Assembly (NCBI GenBank): GCA_029573925.1
Contig: JAKQBV010000620.1
Location: 1 to 18,363 of the forward strand
Reading direction: 5' to 3'
Length of the DNA: 18,363 nucleotides
Source of the DNA: a bacterium
Lineage (GTDB): Bacteria > UBP15 > UBA6099
Shown in pieces: positions 1-7,692 of the stretch. The translations under genes and the position numbers were made by a program. Below the pieces are notes generated by a model. It saw only the letters and a list, made by a program, of their open reading frames with translations, did no database searches and was not told the DNA's origin. Each line of letters begins with the position of its first letter. Within the stretch, counting starts at the first letter, position 1.

Positions 1-1164
1 GATATCGGCGACCTGATCGCCGACGCGATGGACAAAGTGGGCAAAGACGGCGTCATCACTGTTGAAGAGGCAAAAGGCACTGAAACCAGCCTCGAAGTGG
101 TCGAAGGCATGCAGTTCGACAAAGGGTATCTGTCCCCCTACTTCGTGACGGACAAAGAGTCGATGGTTTGCGAACTTGACGACCCGTACATTCTTCTCTT
201 CGAGAAGAAAATCAGCGCCGTCAAGGACTTGATCCCGATTCTTGAGAAGATAGCGCAGGCCGGCAAACCGCTGGTGATCATCTGCGAGGAAGTCGAAGGC
301 GAAGCTCTCGCGACTCTGGTTGTGAACAACCTGCGCGGCACGCTGCGCTGCGTCGCCATCAAAAGCCCCGGCTTCGGCGACCGCCGCAAGGCAATGATGG
401 AAGACCTTGCCATCCTCACCAACGGCAAGTTCATCTCCGAAGACCTCGGCATCAAACTGGAGAACATAGATCTTTCTTACCTCGGCCAGTCCAAGAAAGT
501 CACTGTCAGCAAAGAAGACACGACGATTGTGGAAGGCAAGGGAACGAGAGACGCGATCAAGGGCCGCATTGCCCAGATCAAGAAGCAGATTGAAGAATCC
601 GATTCCGATTACGACCGCGAGAAATTGCAGGAAAGGCTAGCGAAGTTGGCGGGCGGCGTGGCCGTGATCAAAGTCGGCGCGGCGACCGAGACCGAGTTGA
701 AAGAGAAGAAGCACCGCATAGAGGACGCGTTGAGCGCGACTCGCGCGGCTGTCGAAGAAGGAATCGTCGCCGGCGGCGGAGCCTGCCTCGTCAACTGCAT
801 CTCCGTACTCGACAAAGTCGAAGCCTCCAACCCGGACGAAACCGTCGGAATCAGCCTTGTGAAGAAATCTCTCGAAGCGCCCCTCAAACAGATCGTGCAG
901 AACGCAGGTTTCGAGGGTTGCGTGGTCATTGAAGAGATCCGCAAGCGCAAGAAGAACATCGGCTACAACGTGCTCAGCAACGAGTACGAAGACATGTTCA
1001 AGAGCGGAATTGTCGACCCGGCGAAAGTCACCCGGTCGGCGCTGGAAAACGCGGCCAGCATCGCCGCCATGCTGCTCACCACCGAATGCCTCATCGCGGA
1101 CATTCCTGAAAAGGAAAAGATGCCCCCGATGCCCGGCGGCGGCGGGATGCCCGGAATGTATTGA
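1..1164 (+). CDS. groEL: Chaperonin GroEL (60 kDa chaperonin), 3' part
   Basis: ATP-dependent cytoplasmic folding chaperone that assembles as a double heptameric ring with GroES. The reading frame is open from base 1, so the gene begins before the window; 387 residues are present of about 545 usual, and the first roughly 155 (including the N-terminal ATP-binding part) are missing. Clear family blocks are VEGMQFDKGYLSPYF at the start of the apical domain, EGEALATLVVNNLRG, KSPGFGDRRKAM, SDYDREKLQERLAKLAGGVAVIKVGAATE in slightly shortened form here as the hinge segment, the EEGIVAGGGA nucleotide-binding loop, and DPAKVTRSALENAAS near the end. The C-terminal tail is a short Gly/Met/Pro tail (GGGGMPGMY) rather than the long GGM repeat of E. 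coli. No second chaperonin gene follows; an intrinsic terminator lies 29 bp downstream. The identification is certain; only the 5' end is unknown. Confidence 0.98.
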   Translation, partial: DIGDLIADAMDKVGKDGVITVEEAKGTETSLEVVEGMQFDKGYLSPYFVTDKESMVCELDDPYILLFEKKISAVKDLIPILEKIAQAGKPLVIICEEVEGEALATLVVNNLRGTLRCVAIKSPGFGDRRKAMMEDLAILTNGKFISEDLGIKLENIDLSYLGQSKKVTVSKEDTTIVEGKGTRDAIKGRIAQIKKQIEESDSDYDREKLQERLAKLAGGVAVIKVGAATETELKEKKHRIEDALSATRAAVEEGIVAGGGACLVNCISVLDKVEASNPDETVGISLVKKSLEAPLKQIVQNAGFEGCVVIEEIRKRKKNIGYNVLSNEYEDMFKSGIVDPAKVTRSALENAASIAAMLLTTECLIADIPEKEKMPPMPGGGGMPGMY

Positions 1165-1192
1165 TCCGTTCCGGTCGCAAATGATTCTCTCA

Positions 1193-1226
1193 AAGAGCCT
1201 CTCCTTGCGGGGAGGCTCTTTTTTTT
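1193..1226 (+). terminator. Intrinsic terminator of groEL
   Basis: A 12-bp hairpin (AAGAGCCTCTCC against GGGGAGGCTCTT, with one T-G wobble) closes on the tetraloop TTGC. It is followed directly by a run of T residues, and an A run precedes it. This is a textbook Rho-independent terminator 29 bp after the groEL stop. It separates groEL from the signalling genes downstream. Confidence 0.95.
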
Positions 1227-1291
1227 GCAGGGATGCTTTGTTTTAGCTCTGCCGCCGACTGCAACGGGGCGGGAACGCTTGAATTATACTG

Positions 1292-1322
1292 TTGATTTAT
1301 AGGGCATCCGTTGTCATATAAT
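1292..1322 (+). promoter_or_regulatory. Probable sigma-70-type promoter of the histidine kinase gene
   Basis: A perfect -10 hexamer TATAAT lies at 1317-1322. The best -35 match is TTGATT at 1292-1297, with a 19-bp spacer, which is longer than the ideal 17. Transcription would start near 1329, giving a leader of about 35 nt before the ATG at 1364. Position after the groEL terminator supports it. The same TTGATT hexamer occurs in two other candidate promoters of this window. Confidence 0.5.
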
Positions 1323-1363
1323 ACCCATGTGCAGGAATTTATTAAAATTGAGAAGAATGGATA

Positions 1364-3283
1364 ATGAGCGAGGAAAGCAAAAAAAGAATTTCGTTCGGCA
1401 AAATTGAGCTGGCGATTATGGCCGTTTTTTTTGCGTTGCTCGCGTTTTTTTATCCGCGCAATTTTTTGTTCTTTCATTCGATGTCCGAAATTTTTTCCAT
1501 CGTAGTGGCTTTCATGATTTTCGTTGTGGGCTGGAACTCAAAGAAGTTTCACTCGAACGGTTATTTTCTCTTCATAGGCATGGCGTTTCTATTTGTGGGC
1601 GTCGTCGATTTTCTGCACACCGTTTCATACAAGGGAATGAATGTGTTTGCGGGGACAAGTTCCGACCTTGCGACGCAGTTATGGATAGTTGCAAGATATG
1701 TTTACGCGGTCTCGATGCTCGCCGCGCCGTTGTTTCTGACAAAAAGGTTCAGGCTGGAGATCGCCCTGCCCTTGTACGCTGGAATAACGGGAATCGTTCT
1801 TTTTTCTATCTTCAGTTGGAGAGTTTTCCCCGTCTGCTTCGTTGACGGAGCCGGATTAACAACATTCAAAATCGCGAGCGAGTATGCGATATGCGCGATT
1901 CTCGCGGCGGCGATACTGTTTCTTAAATCGAAGAAAGAATACCTTGAGCCGGGAGTGTTCAGGCTGCTTGCGGCGTCGATGGCGGTTTCCATCGTTTCAG
2001 AGTTGGCGTTCACGCTGTATATAGATGTTTATGGAGCTTTGAACGCTGCGGGGCATATGCTGAAGATTCTTTCTTTCTATATTTTTTATAAAGCTGTCGT
2101 GGTAATAGGTTTGCAGCGGCCGCGCGAACTGCTTTTCAGAAATCTGAGCGAGAGCGAAAAGAGGTTGAGGAAAAGCGAAAAGAAATACCGCGATCTGGTG
2201 GAAGGGATAAATGAGGGAGTGTGGGCGATAGACGAGAACGCGAACACGGTTTTTGTGAATCGAGCGATGGCGAAAATGCTGGGCTACGAGCCGGAAGAGA
2301 TGCTTGGTCGGCATCTGTTTTCTTTCATGGAAGAAAGCGAGATATTGAAAGCGAAATCCGACCTTGAGAAAAGGAAGTCTGGGATCAGCGAAAAGCATGA
2401 GTTTGAATTTCTCAGGAAGGACGGAACCGGGATACACACTCACCTGACGACGGCTCCCGTCATAGACGACGCCGGGAATTACAGAGGGGCCGTCGCTGCC
2501 GTGATGGATATAACGGAGAAAAAGAGAATTGAAAATGACTTGCTGAAAGCCAAGGAAATCGCTGAAACCGCCAGCAAGTCTAAGAGCGACTTTCTGGCCA
2601 ACATGAGCCACGAGCTTCGCACTCCTCTGAATGCGATTATCGGTTTTTCAGAGTTCATGCTGAAGGCCGACTCCGAAGGTCTGACAAAGAATCATATCGA
2701 ATACCTTGAAAGGATTTATTCCGCCGGACAGCATCTTCTTTCGCTGATAAACGACATACTAGACCTTTCTCGAATAGAGGCGGGGAAAATGGAGTTGTTC
2801 GCCGAGAATATCGATCTTCCGGGGACGCTTGAATACTGCATGACGATGTTCAGGGAGAAGGCGCGGAATCACCGGATAAAGATGACGTTCGAGGCGGATG
2901 AAGCGCCGAAAATAGTCAGGGCCGATCTGCGAAAGCTCAAGCAGATTGTCATCAACCTGTTGTCCAACGCGCTGAAGTTCACGCCTGATGGCGGCGAGGT
3001 TCAGGTGGCTGCCTCTTTGAACGGCGGCGAGGTTCTAATCTCAGTGAGAGACAGCGGAATCGGTTTCAAACCGGAAGACATGAAAAGGATATTCGCTCCT
3101 TTCGAGAGGGCCGGAGAGAACGCAAACAAGAATATTGAAGGAACCGGACTGGGGTTGTCGATGGTGAAGAGGCTAGTGGAGTTGCACGGCGGCCGAGTGT
3201 GGGCGGAGAGCGCTCCCGGCGAGGGCAGCTCGTTTTATTTCACTATTCCTATCGAGCGGCAAGCCCGCGGGACTGAGTCATGA
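1364..3283 (+). CDS. Membrane sensor histidine kinase (MASE3-like, PAS, HisKA, HATPase)
   Basis: Inner-membrane sensor kinase of 639 aa. Residues about 15-250 hold a multi-helix membrane domain whose FLFVGVVDFLHTVSYKGM stretch matches the MASE3 family of membrane-associated sensors; the ligand is unknown. A short coiled-coil linker (about 258-275) leads into a PAS domain (about 272-390, with NRAMAKMLGYEPEEMLGR and the exit motif DITEKKR). HisKA follows, with the H-box FLANMSHELRTPLNAI and predicted phosphorylated His416. The catalytic domain has an N-box (NLLSNALKF, about 531-539), G1 box DSGIGF (563-568) and G2 box GTGLGLS (593-599), so it looks active. There is no fused receiver. The stop codon overlaps the next gene's ATG (ATGA), so the partner is most likely the receiver protein at 3280. 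The ATG at 1364 is preceded only by a weak GAGAAG. What the sensor detects cannot be read from sequence. Confidence 0.93.
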   Translation: MSEESKKRISFGKIELAIMAVFFALLAFFYPRNFLFFHSMSEIFSIVVAFMIFVVGWNSKKFHSNGYFLFIGMAFLFVGVVDFLHTVSYKGMNVFAGTSSDLATQLWIVARYVYAVSMLAAPLFLTKRFRLEIALPLYAGITGIVLFSIFSWRVFPVCFVDGAGLTTFKIASEYAICAILAAAILFLKSKKEYLEPGVFRLLAASMAVSIVSELAFTLYIDVYGALNAAGHMLKILSFYIFYKAVVVIGLQRPRELLFRNLSESEKRLRKSEKKYRDLVEGINEGVWAIDENANTVFVNRAMAKMLGYEPEEMLGRHLFSFMEESEILKAKSDLEKRKSGISEKHEFEFLRKDGTGIHTHLTTAPVIDDAGNYRGAVAAVMDITEKKRIENDLLKAKEIAETASKSKSDFLANMSHELRTPLNAIIGFSEFMLKADSEGLTKNHIEYLERIYSAGQHLLSLINDILDLSRIEAGKMELFAENIDLPGTLEYCMTMFREKARNHRIKMTFEADEAPKIVRADLRKLKQIVINLLSNALKFTPDGGEVQVAASLNGGEVLISVRDSGIGFKPEDMKRIFAPFERAGENANKNIEGTGLGLSMVKRLVELHGGRVWAESAPGEGSSFYFTIPIERQARGTES

Positions 3284-3648
3284 CTCGCAAAATAGCGCTA
3301 ATAGTGGACGACAACGAGGCGAACCTGATACTCGCGCGCGATATATTGAGGGTTGTCGGATTTGACACTCTCGAAGAGAAGGACGCGGAATCGGGCATTG
3401 AAACGGCGATAAGAGAGAAACCCGATTTCATCCTTATGGACATCAGGCTTCCGGGGATGAACGGATTAGAGGCGACTGCGATTTTGAAATCAAATCCTGA
3501 AACTGCCTCCATCCCGGTTGTTGCGATATCGGCGTCTGTTTTCAGCGAGAATCGTCAAAAAGCGATATCGGCGGGGTGCGAAGGTTTTTTAGAGAAACCT
3601 TTCCGGTTCGATGAATTTAAAGCGGTAGCGAGCAAGTATCTTGATTGA
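3280..3648 (+). CDS. Single-domain response regulator (CheY-like receiver)
   Basis: A stand-alone receiver domain of 122 aa without an output domain. It has the full set of active-site residues: acidic pair D10/D11, phospho-acceptor D54 in LMDIRLPG, Ser84 at the switch Thr/Ser position, and K106 in FLEKPFR. It overlaps the kinase stop by 4 bp (ATGA), so it is almost surely co-expressed with that kinase and its likely substrate. Proteins of this kind either pass phosphate on in a relay or act by binding another protein. The NtrC-type regulator begins 116 bp downstream behind its own candidate promoter. Function as a receiver is certain; the downstream partner is inference. Confidence 0.93.
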   Translation: MTRKIALIVDDNEANLILARDILRVVGFDTLEEKDAESGIETAIREKPDFILMDIRLPGMNGLEATAILKSNPETASIPVVAISASVFSENRQKAISAGCEGFLEKPFRFDEFKAVASKYLD

Positions 3649-3713
3649 GCGAGGCGCGCGATGTCGAGCGCCTTCGGCTGTTTCCGATTCAGCGCGTGTC
3701 TGTAGGCGTCAAA

Positions 3714-3724
3714 TGATATATAAT
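3714..3724 (+). promoter_or_regulatory. Candidate extended -10 promoter for the NtrC-type regulator
   Basis: The sequence TGATATATAAT contains a perfect TATAAT at 3719-3724 and an upstream TG typical of extended -10 elements. No convincing -35 hexamer is visible 17 bp upstream. Transcription would start near 3731, giving a leader of about 34 nt to the ATG at 3765. The -10 element covers the more upstream in-frame ATG at 3723, which argues against that start. Confidence 0.4.
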
Positions 3725-3764
3725 GGACGCGTTCGGCAAAAGATATGGCGGACGTCAGAAAATA

Positions 3765-5105
3765 ATGGATAAAGTTTTAATCATAGACGACGACCCTTCC
3801 GCTCTGCGGCTGATTGAGATGTATCTGAAGAAGTGGGGATACCGCGTTTCGGAGATGTCGAACGGAAACGAAGCGACGCCGGATTCGGTGGGCGCGATTG
3901 ATCCCGACGTGATTCTCCTAGACATGATGCTGCCGGGCAAATCCGGGGAGGAGATACTCGGCGAGTTGCGCCCGGTTTTTCCGGACACTCCGATAATTAT
4001 GATAACCTCCTTCGGGTCCATCGAGACTGCGGTGAGAACGATGAAGGTGGGCGCGTATGATTTCGTGACCAAGCCAATCGACCCGACGCGTCTTGAGATT
4101 ATGGTCGGCAACGCGGCGAAAGCGTCAAGGATGGCAAGAAAGCTTTCCGAGTTCGACGCGGCGCACACAGCAAGAAGCAGGCACGGGAATATAATCGGCT
4201 CAAGCGACGCGATGCAGAAGATATATGAAATGATAGACGCGCTTGCGGACAGCAACGCTCCGGCGTTGATAACTGGAGAGACGGGGACGGGCAAGGAGTT
4301 GGTGGCGTGCGCCATACATGACAGGAGCGCGCGGGCGGGAAAGATGTTCGTGCCGGTGAACTGCGGCGCTCTGCCTGAAGGGATAATCGAAAGCGAGCTG
4401 TTCGGCCACGTTCGAGGAGCTTTCACCGGAGCGGTGAAAGACAAAAAGGGGCGGTTTGAACTTGCGAACGGAGGGACCATCTTTCTTGACGAGGTAGGAG
4501 ACCTGCCGACCTCCACTCAGGTGAAGCTTCTCAGGGTTCTTCAGGAAGGAACGTACGAGCGAGTAGGCGGCGAACAGACATTGAAATGCGACGCGAGAGT
4601 GATAAGCGCGACGAACAGAGACCTGAAAGCCATGATGGCGCAGGGCAAGTTCCGCGAAGACCTCTATTACAGGATATGCGTGGCTCCAGTTGAAATGCCT
4701 GCATTGCGCGCTCGACGCACTGACATTCCTCAGCTCGCGGAGCATTTTTTGAATTTGCTGACATGCAACAAGGAGCAGCGCGCCGGAATATCGAAGGCAG
4801 CAATGGACGCGCTGCTTGATTACGAGTGGCCGGGAAACGTCAGACAGTTCAGGAACGCGTTGGAGTTCGCGCTTTTAAAACGCAGGGGCGAAAGCGCGAT
4901 AGAGCCTCGGCATCTTCCGCCTGAAATATTGCGGGAGCGCGGCGGCGCTGAGAAGCTCAAGCCCGGCAGAAAACCTGCTCTGAATGAAATTTCCGTCAGA
5001 GACGCGCTCCGCCGGGCGGGAGGCAATAAAGCAAAAGCGGCCCGGATACTTCATGTGGGCCGCGCCACTCTTTACAGATTCCTAAGAGACAATAACATCG
5101 ATTGA
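3765..5105 (+). CDS. NtrC-family sigma-54-dependent response regulator
   Basis: Cytoplasmic transcription activator of 446 aa with the full receiver, AAA+ and Fis-type helix-turn-helix order. The receiver (1-115) has D8-D10, phospho-acceptor D53 in LLDMMLPG and K103 in VTKPID. The sigma-54 activation domain (about 141-370) has Walker A GETGTGKE (171-178), the sigma-54 contact loop GAFTGA (218-223), Walker B TIFLDEVGDL and the RPG-like arginine region near 356-360 (WPGNVRQ). The C-terminal DNA-binding helices lie at about 408-443 (NKAKAARILHVGRATLYRFL). I chose ATG 3765 because the protein then begins with the canonical receiver start MDKVLIIDDD; an in-frame ATG at 3723 would add 14 unconserved residues and lies inside a -10-like box. 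Context with a kinase and a lone receiver suggests one signalling system. No -24/-12 promoter was found in the window by eye, so its targets are probably elsewhere. Confidence 0.95.
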   Translation: MDKVLIIDDDPSALRLIEMYLKKWGYRVSEMSNGNEATPDSVGAIDPDVILLDMMLPGKSGEEILGELRPVFPDTPIIMITSFGSIETAVRTMKVGAYDFVTKPIDPTRLEIMVGNAAKASRMARKLSEFDAAHTARSRHGNIIGSSDAMQKIYEMIDALADSNAPALITGETGTGKELVACAIHDRSARAGKMFVPVNCGALPEGIIESELFGHVRGAFTGAVKDKKGRFELANGGTIFLDEVGDLPTSTQVKLLRVLQEGTYERVGGEQTLKCDARVISATNRDLKAMMAQGKFREDLYYRICVAPVEMPALRARRTDIPQLAEHFLNLLTCNKEQRAGISKAAMDALLDYEWPGNVRQFRNALEFALLKRRGESAIEPRHLPPEILRERGGAEKLKPGRKPALNEISVRDALRRAGGNKAKAARILHVGRATLYRFLRDNNID

Positions 5106-5136
5106 GCCGCGTTTAAGTAGAAAGACAGACAACGGG

Positions 5137-6666
5137 TCATTTCCAAAGCTTGACGATTTTCGAGCCGGGATAGTATTGGCCTAGGATTTTGTCGTAAGGG
5201 ACGCCGTCGCGAGCGATTTTCATCGCGCCGATTTGGCATAGTCCGAGGCCGTGCCCCCATCCCGCGCCTTTTATGTCATACCTGCGGGAGTTTCCCTTGC
5301 CTTCTGAGTCTATGATGAACATGGTGCTTTTGAGGCTTCCGAGAACCCATCTTATGGTGTCTTTATCGAAAATAAAATCGCCTTTGTCGGTAGAGATTCT
5401 TAGTTGTTGCGCCCTGCCCGATTTTGAGTATGAGAGGACAGAAACGCTTCGCAGTTCATTTATCTTCAATTCCGGGTTGTTCGTGAATTCGGGGATCGTC
5501 AATTTTAGGAGGCTTAGCAACTGCTCGTGAGTATAAGACTTGTCCCAACGGAAATATTTTGAGCTGTGACAATTAGCCGAATTTAGTTCAAGGAATTTCT
5601 TAACTTTGTCGCGAGAGCTTAAATCTTTATCCTTCATGCTCGTCCCGTCGTCGACCGAGATCAGATAAGGCAGGTCGTCGCCGTGCCAGACATCGGTGTA
5701 GGCGGCAGTTCTGCCGCCGCAGGTGGAATGAAACAATGCGTTCACAATTTGTCCGGCGTTCGACAGAGCCATGCCTCGCGTCTGTCTGACCGCGTCGATC
5801 GCGGTGGGAGCCTCGTCGCCGATTCCGCCGTATACTTGGCAGTCGGTCGTTGAGCAGAGGTTAAACCCGTCAATTTTGTGTCTGTGAAGATTTTTCAGAA
5901 GGTAAGACCGGGCGATGATCGCCTGCGCTTTGAGGGCTTCGGGGTGAGAGAGAGCGGGCATCTCGCGGGGCAGAACGCTGAAGAGATAATCCTCGACCTT
6001 GACGCGGTTTATCACTGAGAAAGAGCCGTAAGCGTCAAGAGCGACTTCGACGTTGCCTCTGTATTCGCGGCCGTTCACGATGAATTTCCCGTCTGACGGA
6101 TAGAAGGAGACAGGCTCCGAGCCAAGGTGAATCAGGGAGCCGTCGGGCGCGTAAAGAGTAAGCACCGGTATATCGGAGCTTTCAGGCTCTATGCGGGTGT
6201 TCATGTAGCCTTTAGCCTGAAGCTCTTCGAGTTTCTGTTGCGCGTCGGCAAGAGTAACATATGGGCCGTGCCAGATGCTCCACTGTTTGGGTTGGGCGAT
6301 AACCGCTTCGCCGGGTTTGGCTCCGATGCTTTTCAAAGTGAATTCCGCCTGCTCGAAGCTCCTGAACTGCCCGAGAGAAACCCTGAACCTCGTGGGCATC
6401 TGCTTGAGCCTCACGGTGTACAGTTCAGCCTGAATCGTCTCGCCGGAGCCGGTTCTTATCGGTTCGGCGACCCCTGACTTGTGAATGCGGTACGAACCTG
6501 AGAACTTGAGTCTGGCGCTGGAGGCTTTCTGGATAATGCCTATCCTTACTTCCGGCTCGGTCTTGAATTCGTCGATTGAAGTCGGAAGCGAAATCGCGCA
6601 AATAGATATGACAAAAGCAACGGAAGCGATAGCGCAAACAAGGCGCGCCGAGATTCTATTTTTCAC
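5137..6666 (-). CDS. Exported SPOR-SpoIID/LytB-type peptidoglycan lytic transglycosylase
   Basis: A 509-aa cell-wall enzyme of the SpoIID/LytB family, which cleaves glycan strands and prefers strands already stripped of stem peptides. An N-terminal hydrophobic stretch (about 5-27) is a signal anchor. Residues about 93-165 resemble a SPOR peptidoglycan-binding repeat pair (RFRVSLGQFRSFEQA and WSIWHGPYVTLADAQ). The SpoIID domain covers about 200-500: VEDYLFSVLPREMPA carries the expected catalytic Glu235, a zinc-type H-x7-C-x4-C arrangement follows (His263, Cys271, Cys276), and GAGWGHGLGLCQIGA (about 467-481) is the family signature. I chose GTG 6666 over the ATG at 6684: it overlaps the upstream stop as GTGA and sits 8 nt after a GGGAG ribosome site. 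It is last in the comEA operon. The gene need not imply sporulation, since the family is widespread. Confidence 0.9.
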   Translation of the reverse strand: MKNRISARLVCAIASVAFVISICAISLPTSIDEFKTEPEVRIGIIQKASSARLKFSGSYRIHKSGVAEPIRTGSGETIQAELYTVRLKQMPTRFRVSLGQFRSFEQAEFTLKSIGAKPGEAVIAQPKQWSIWHGPYVTLADAQQKLEELQAKGYMNTRIEPESSDIPVLTLYAPDGSLIHLGSEPVSFYPSDGKFIVNGREYRGNVEVALDAYGSFSVINRVKVEDYLFSVLPREMPALSHPEALKAQAIIARSYLLKNLHRHKIDGFNLCSTTDCQVYGGIGDEAPTAIDAVRQTRGMALSNAGQIVNALFHSTCGGRTAAYTDVWHGDDLPYLISVDDGTSMKDKDLSSRDKVKKFLELNSANCHSSKYFRWDKSYTHEQLLSLLKLTIPEFTNNPELKINELRSVSVLSYSKSGRAQQLRISTDKGDFIFDKDTIRWVLGSLKSTMFIIDSEGKGNSRRYDIKGAGWGHGLGLCQIGAMKIARDGVPYDKILGQYYPGSKIVKLWK

Positions 6667-7634
6667 AGGTTTTTCTCCCACCATTCCAGAGCAAGCTCAA
6701 TCATCTCTTTCAACGGAGGGATGTGCCCGGTCGGGTCTCCCGGAACGCCGTCCAGCCAGACCACTTTTTTCGGTTCCCGCGCCTTTTCGTGAAGAAGTTT
6801 GTTAGTGGATGTCGGCACGATGGTGTCGTGTTTCGTGTTTATCATCAGAACAGGGCGAGGAGAGATGGAGCCGATAAAATTGAGCGGTTCAAGATAAGAA
6901 AGTTCGGCGGCTATCTCGTCGATATCTCCCATCTGCCCTTTTTCGATTCTGGTTCTTATAGTTTTCGCGGGCCCGATGCGGCTCTCGGCAAGCAGGGTTT
7001 TCCAGTCTCCGCCGCCGACGACCAGAACGGGAGCCTGAATGCGAGGTTCGACGCCGGAGACGATGCTGCCGAGAATGGCCCCCATGCTGACGCCCAGATA
7101 GGTTATCCTTTGCGGGTCCACGCCCTCGCGGGACTGAAGCAGATCGACGGCCCGCCGCAAATCAATAACGGTTTGAACCATCGCGGCTGCGTCAGCTTCG
7201 ATGTCGGGAGAAAACATATCCTTGCCCAGTTTTCTGCGTTCGCCGTGATACTGCGCGTCGATAGCGAAAACGGCGTATCCCGCTTTGGCCATATCAAAGC
7301 CGCCCATCGTTTTCGCGTTGTCCTTGCTGCCGCTGTATCCGTGCTGGAGAATTACGCACGGGAACGGGCGCTTGGCAGCCTTCGGCTCCATGTACAGCGC
7401 GGGGACTTTCTCTCCGTTCCCGCTATCGTAAATGACTTTGTAGAGATTGTAATAAGGATTGCCTTGCAAACCCGCCCATCTTGAGTTGAGTGGCTTTGAA
7501 TCGTCATATTTGAAACGCGCGGCTAAAGCGGCCTCCGACGCATGAGCGGAAATCGACGCGAACAAAACCGCTAGAGCGGTTAATGCCGCGAAACCGCAGA
7601 TTGACACATGTTTTCTGTTCTTAATCCTTTTCAT
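6663..7634 (-). CDS. Exported alpha/beta hydrolase (dienelactone hydrolase/acetyl esterase-like)
   Basis: Serine hydrolase of 323 aa with a signal peptide (MKRIKNRKHV, then a hydrophobic core, cleavage likely after the AHA near 30-32). Fold landmarks are the oxyanion region LQHGYSGSKDN (96-106), the nucleophile elbow GVSMG with Ser183, acid Asp270 in NTKHDTIVP, and His304 in GHIPP, so the catalytic triad is complete. The closest familiar families are dienelactone hydrolases and acetyl-xylan esterase-like peptidases/esterases; the substrate cannot be assigned. ATG 7634 is chosen because a GAGGAG ribosome site precedes it by 9 nt and it starts a good signal peptide; an ATG 36 bp upstream adds a charged, unconserved tail. 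It overlaps the SpoIID gene by 4 bp, which hints at an envelope role. Confidence 0.85.
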   Translation of the reverse strand: MKRIKNRKHVSICGFAALTALAVLFASISAHASEAALAARFKYDDSKPLNSRWAGLQGNPYYNLYKVIYDSGNGEKVPALYMEPKAAKRPFPCVILQHGYSGSKDNAKTMGGFDMAKAGYAVFAIDAQYHGERRKLGKDMFSPDIEADAAAMVQTVIDLRRAVDLLQSREGVDPQRITYLGVSMGAILGSIVSGVEPRIQAPVLVVGGGDWKTLLAESRIGPAKTIRTRIEKGQMGDIDEIAAELSYLEPLNFIGSISPRPVLMINTKHDTIVPTSTNKLLHEKAREPKKVVWLDGVPGDPTGHIPPLKEMIELALEWWEKNL

Positions 7635-7658
7635 GCGCTTATTCTCCTCAGCCGCATT

Positions 7659-7667
7659 ATCATAACA
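7659..7667 (-). promoter_or_regulatory. Possible extended -10 promoter inside the comEA operon
   Basis: On the minus strand the sequence TGTTATGAT matches an extended -10 element (TGnTATnAT). It lies in the 58-bp gap between the degenerate GGDEF gene and the hydrolase gene. Transcription would begin near 7652, just upstream of the hydrolase's ribosome site. No -35 match is seen, so this is tentative. Confidence 0.25.
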
Positions 7668-7692
7668 CATCGAGCGTCGCGCGCATTAAATA

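Noticed and set aside
3651..3674. Hairpin GAGGCGC/GCGCCTT after the lone receiver gene, considered as a terminator
   Set aside because: The stem is only 7 bp including a wobble, the loop is 10 nt and no T-run follows. It could weakly attenuate transcription but does not meet the standard for a terminator call.
3723..3764. Upstream in-frame ATG for the NtrC-type regulator
   Set aside because: It lies within a TATAAT-like box, and the receiver domain begins canonically at 3765.
3755..4516. 253-codon minus-strand frame antisense to the NtrC-type gene
   Set aside because: It mirrors the codon pattern of the real gene; the translation shows no family resemblance.
6667..6684. ATG at 6684 as the start of the SpoIID gene
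   Set aside because: The ribosome site GGGAG at 6675-6679 lies inside that extension and is spaced 8 nt from GTG 6666, which also makes a 4-bp overlap with the preceding gene.
6723..7484. 253-codon plus-strand frame opposite the alpha/beta hydrolase
   Set aside because: The minus-strand hydrolase has a complete catalytic triad, signal peptide and ribosome site; the opposite frame has none of these.
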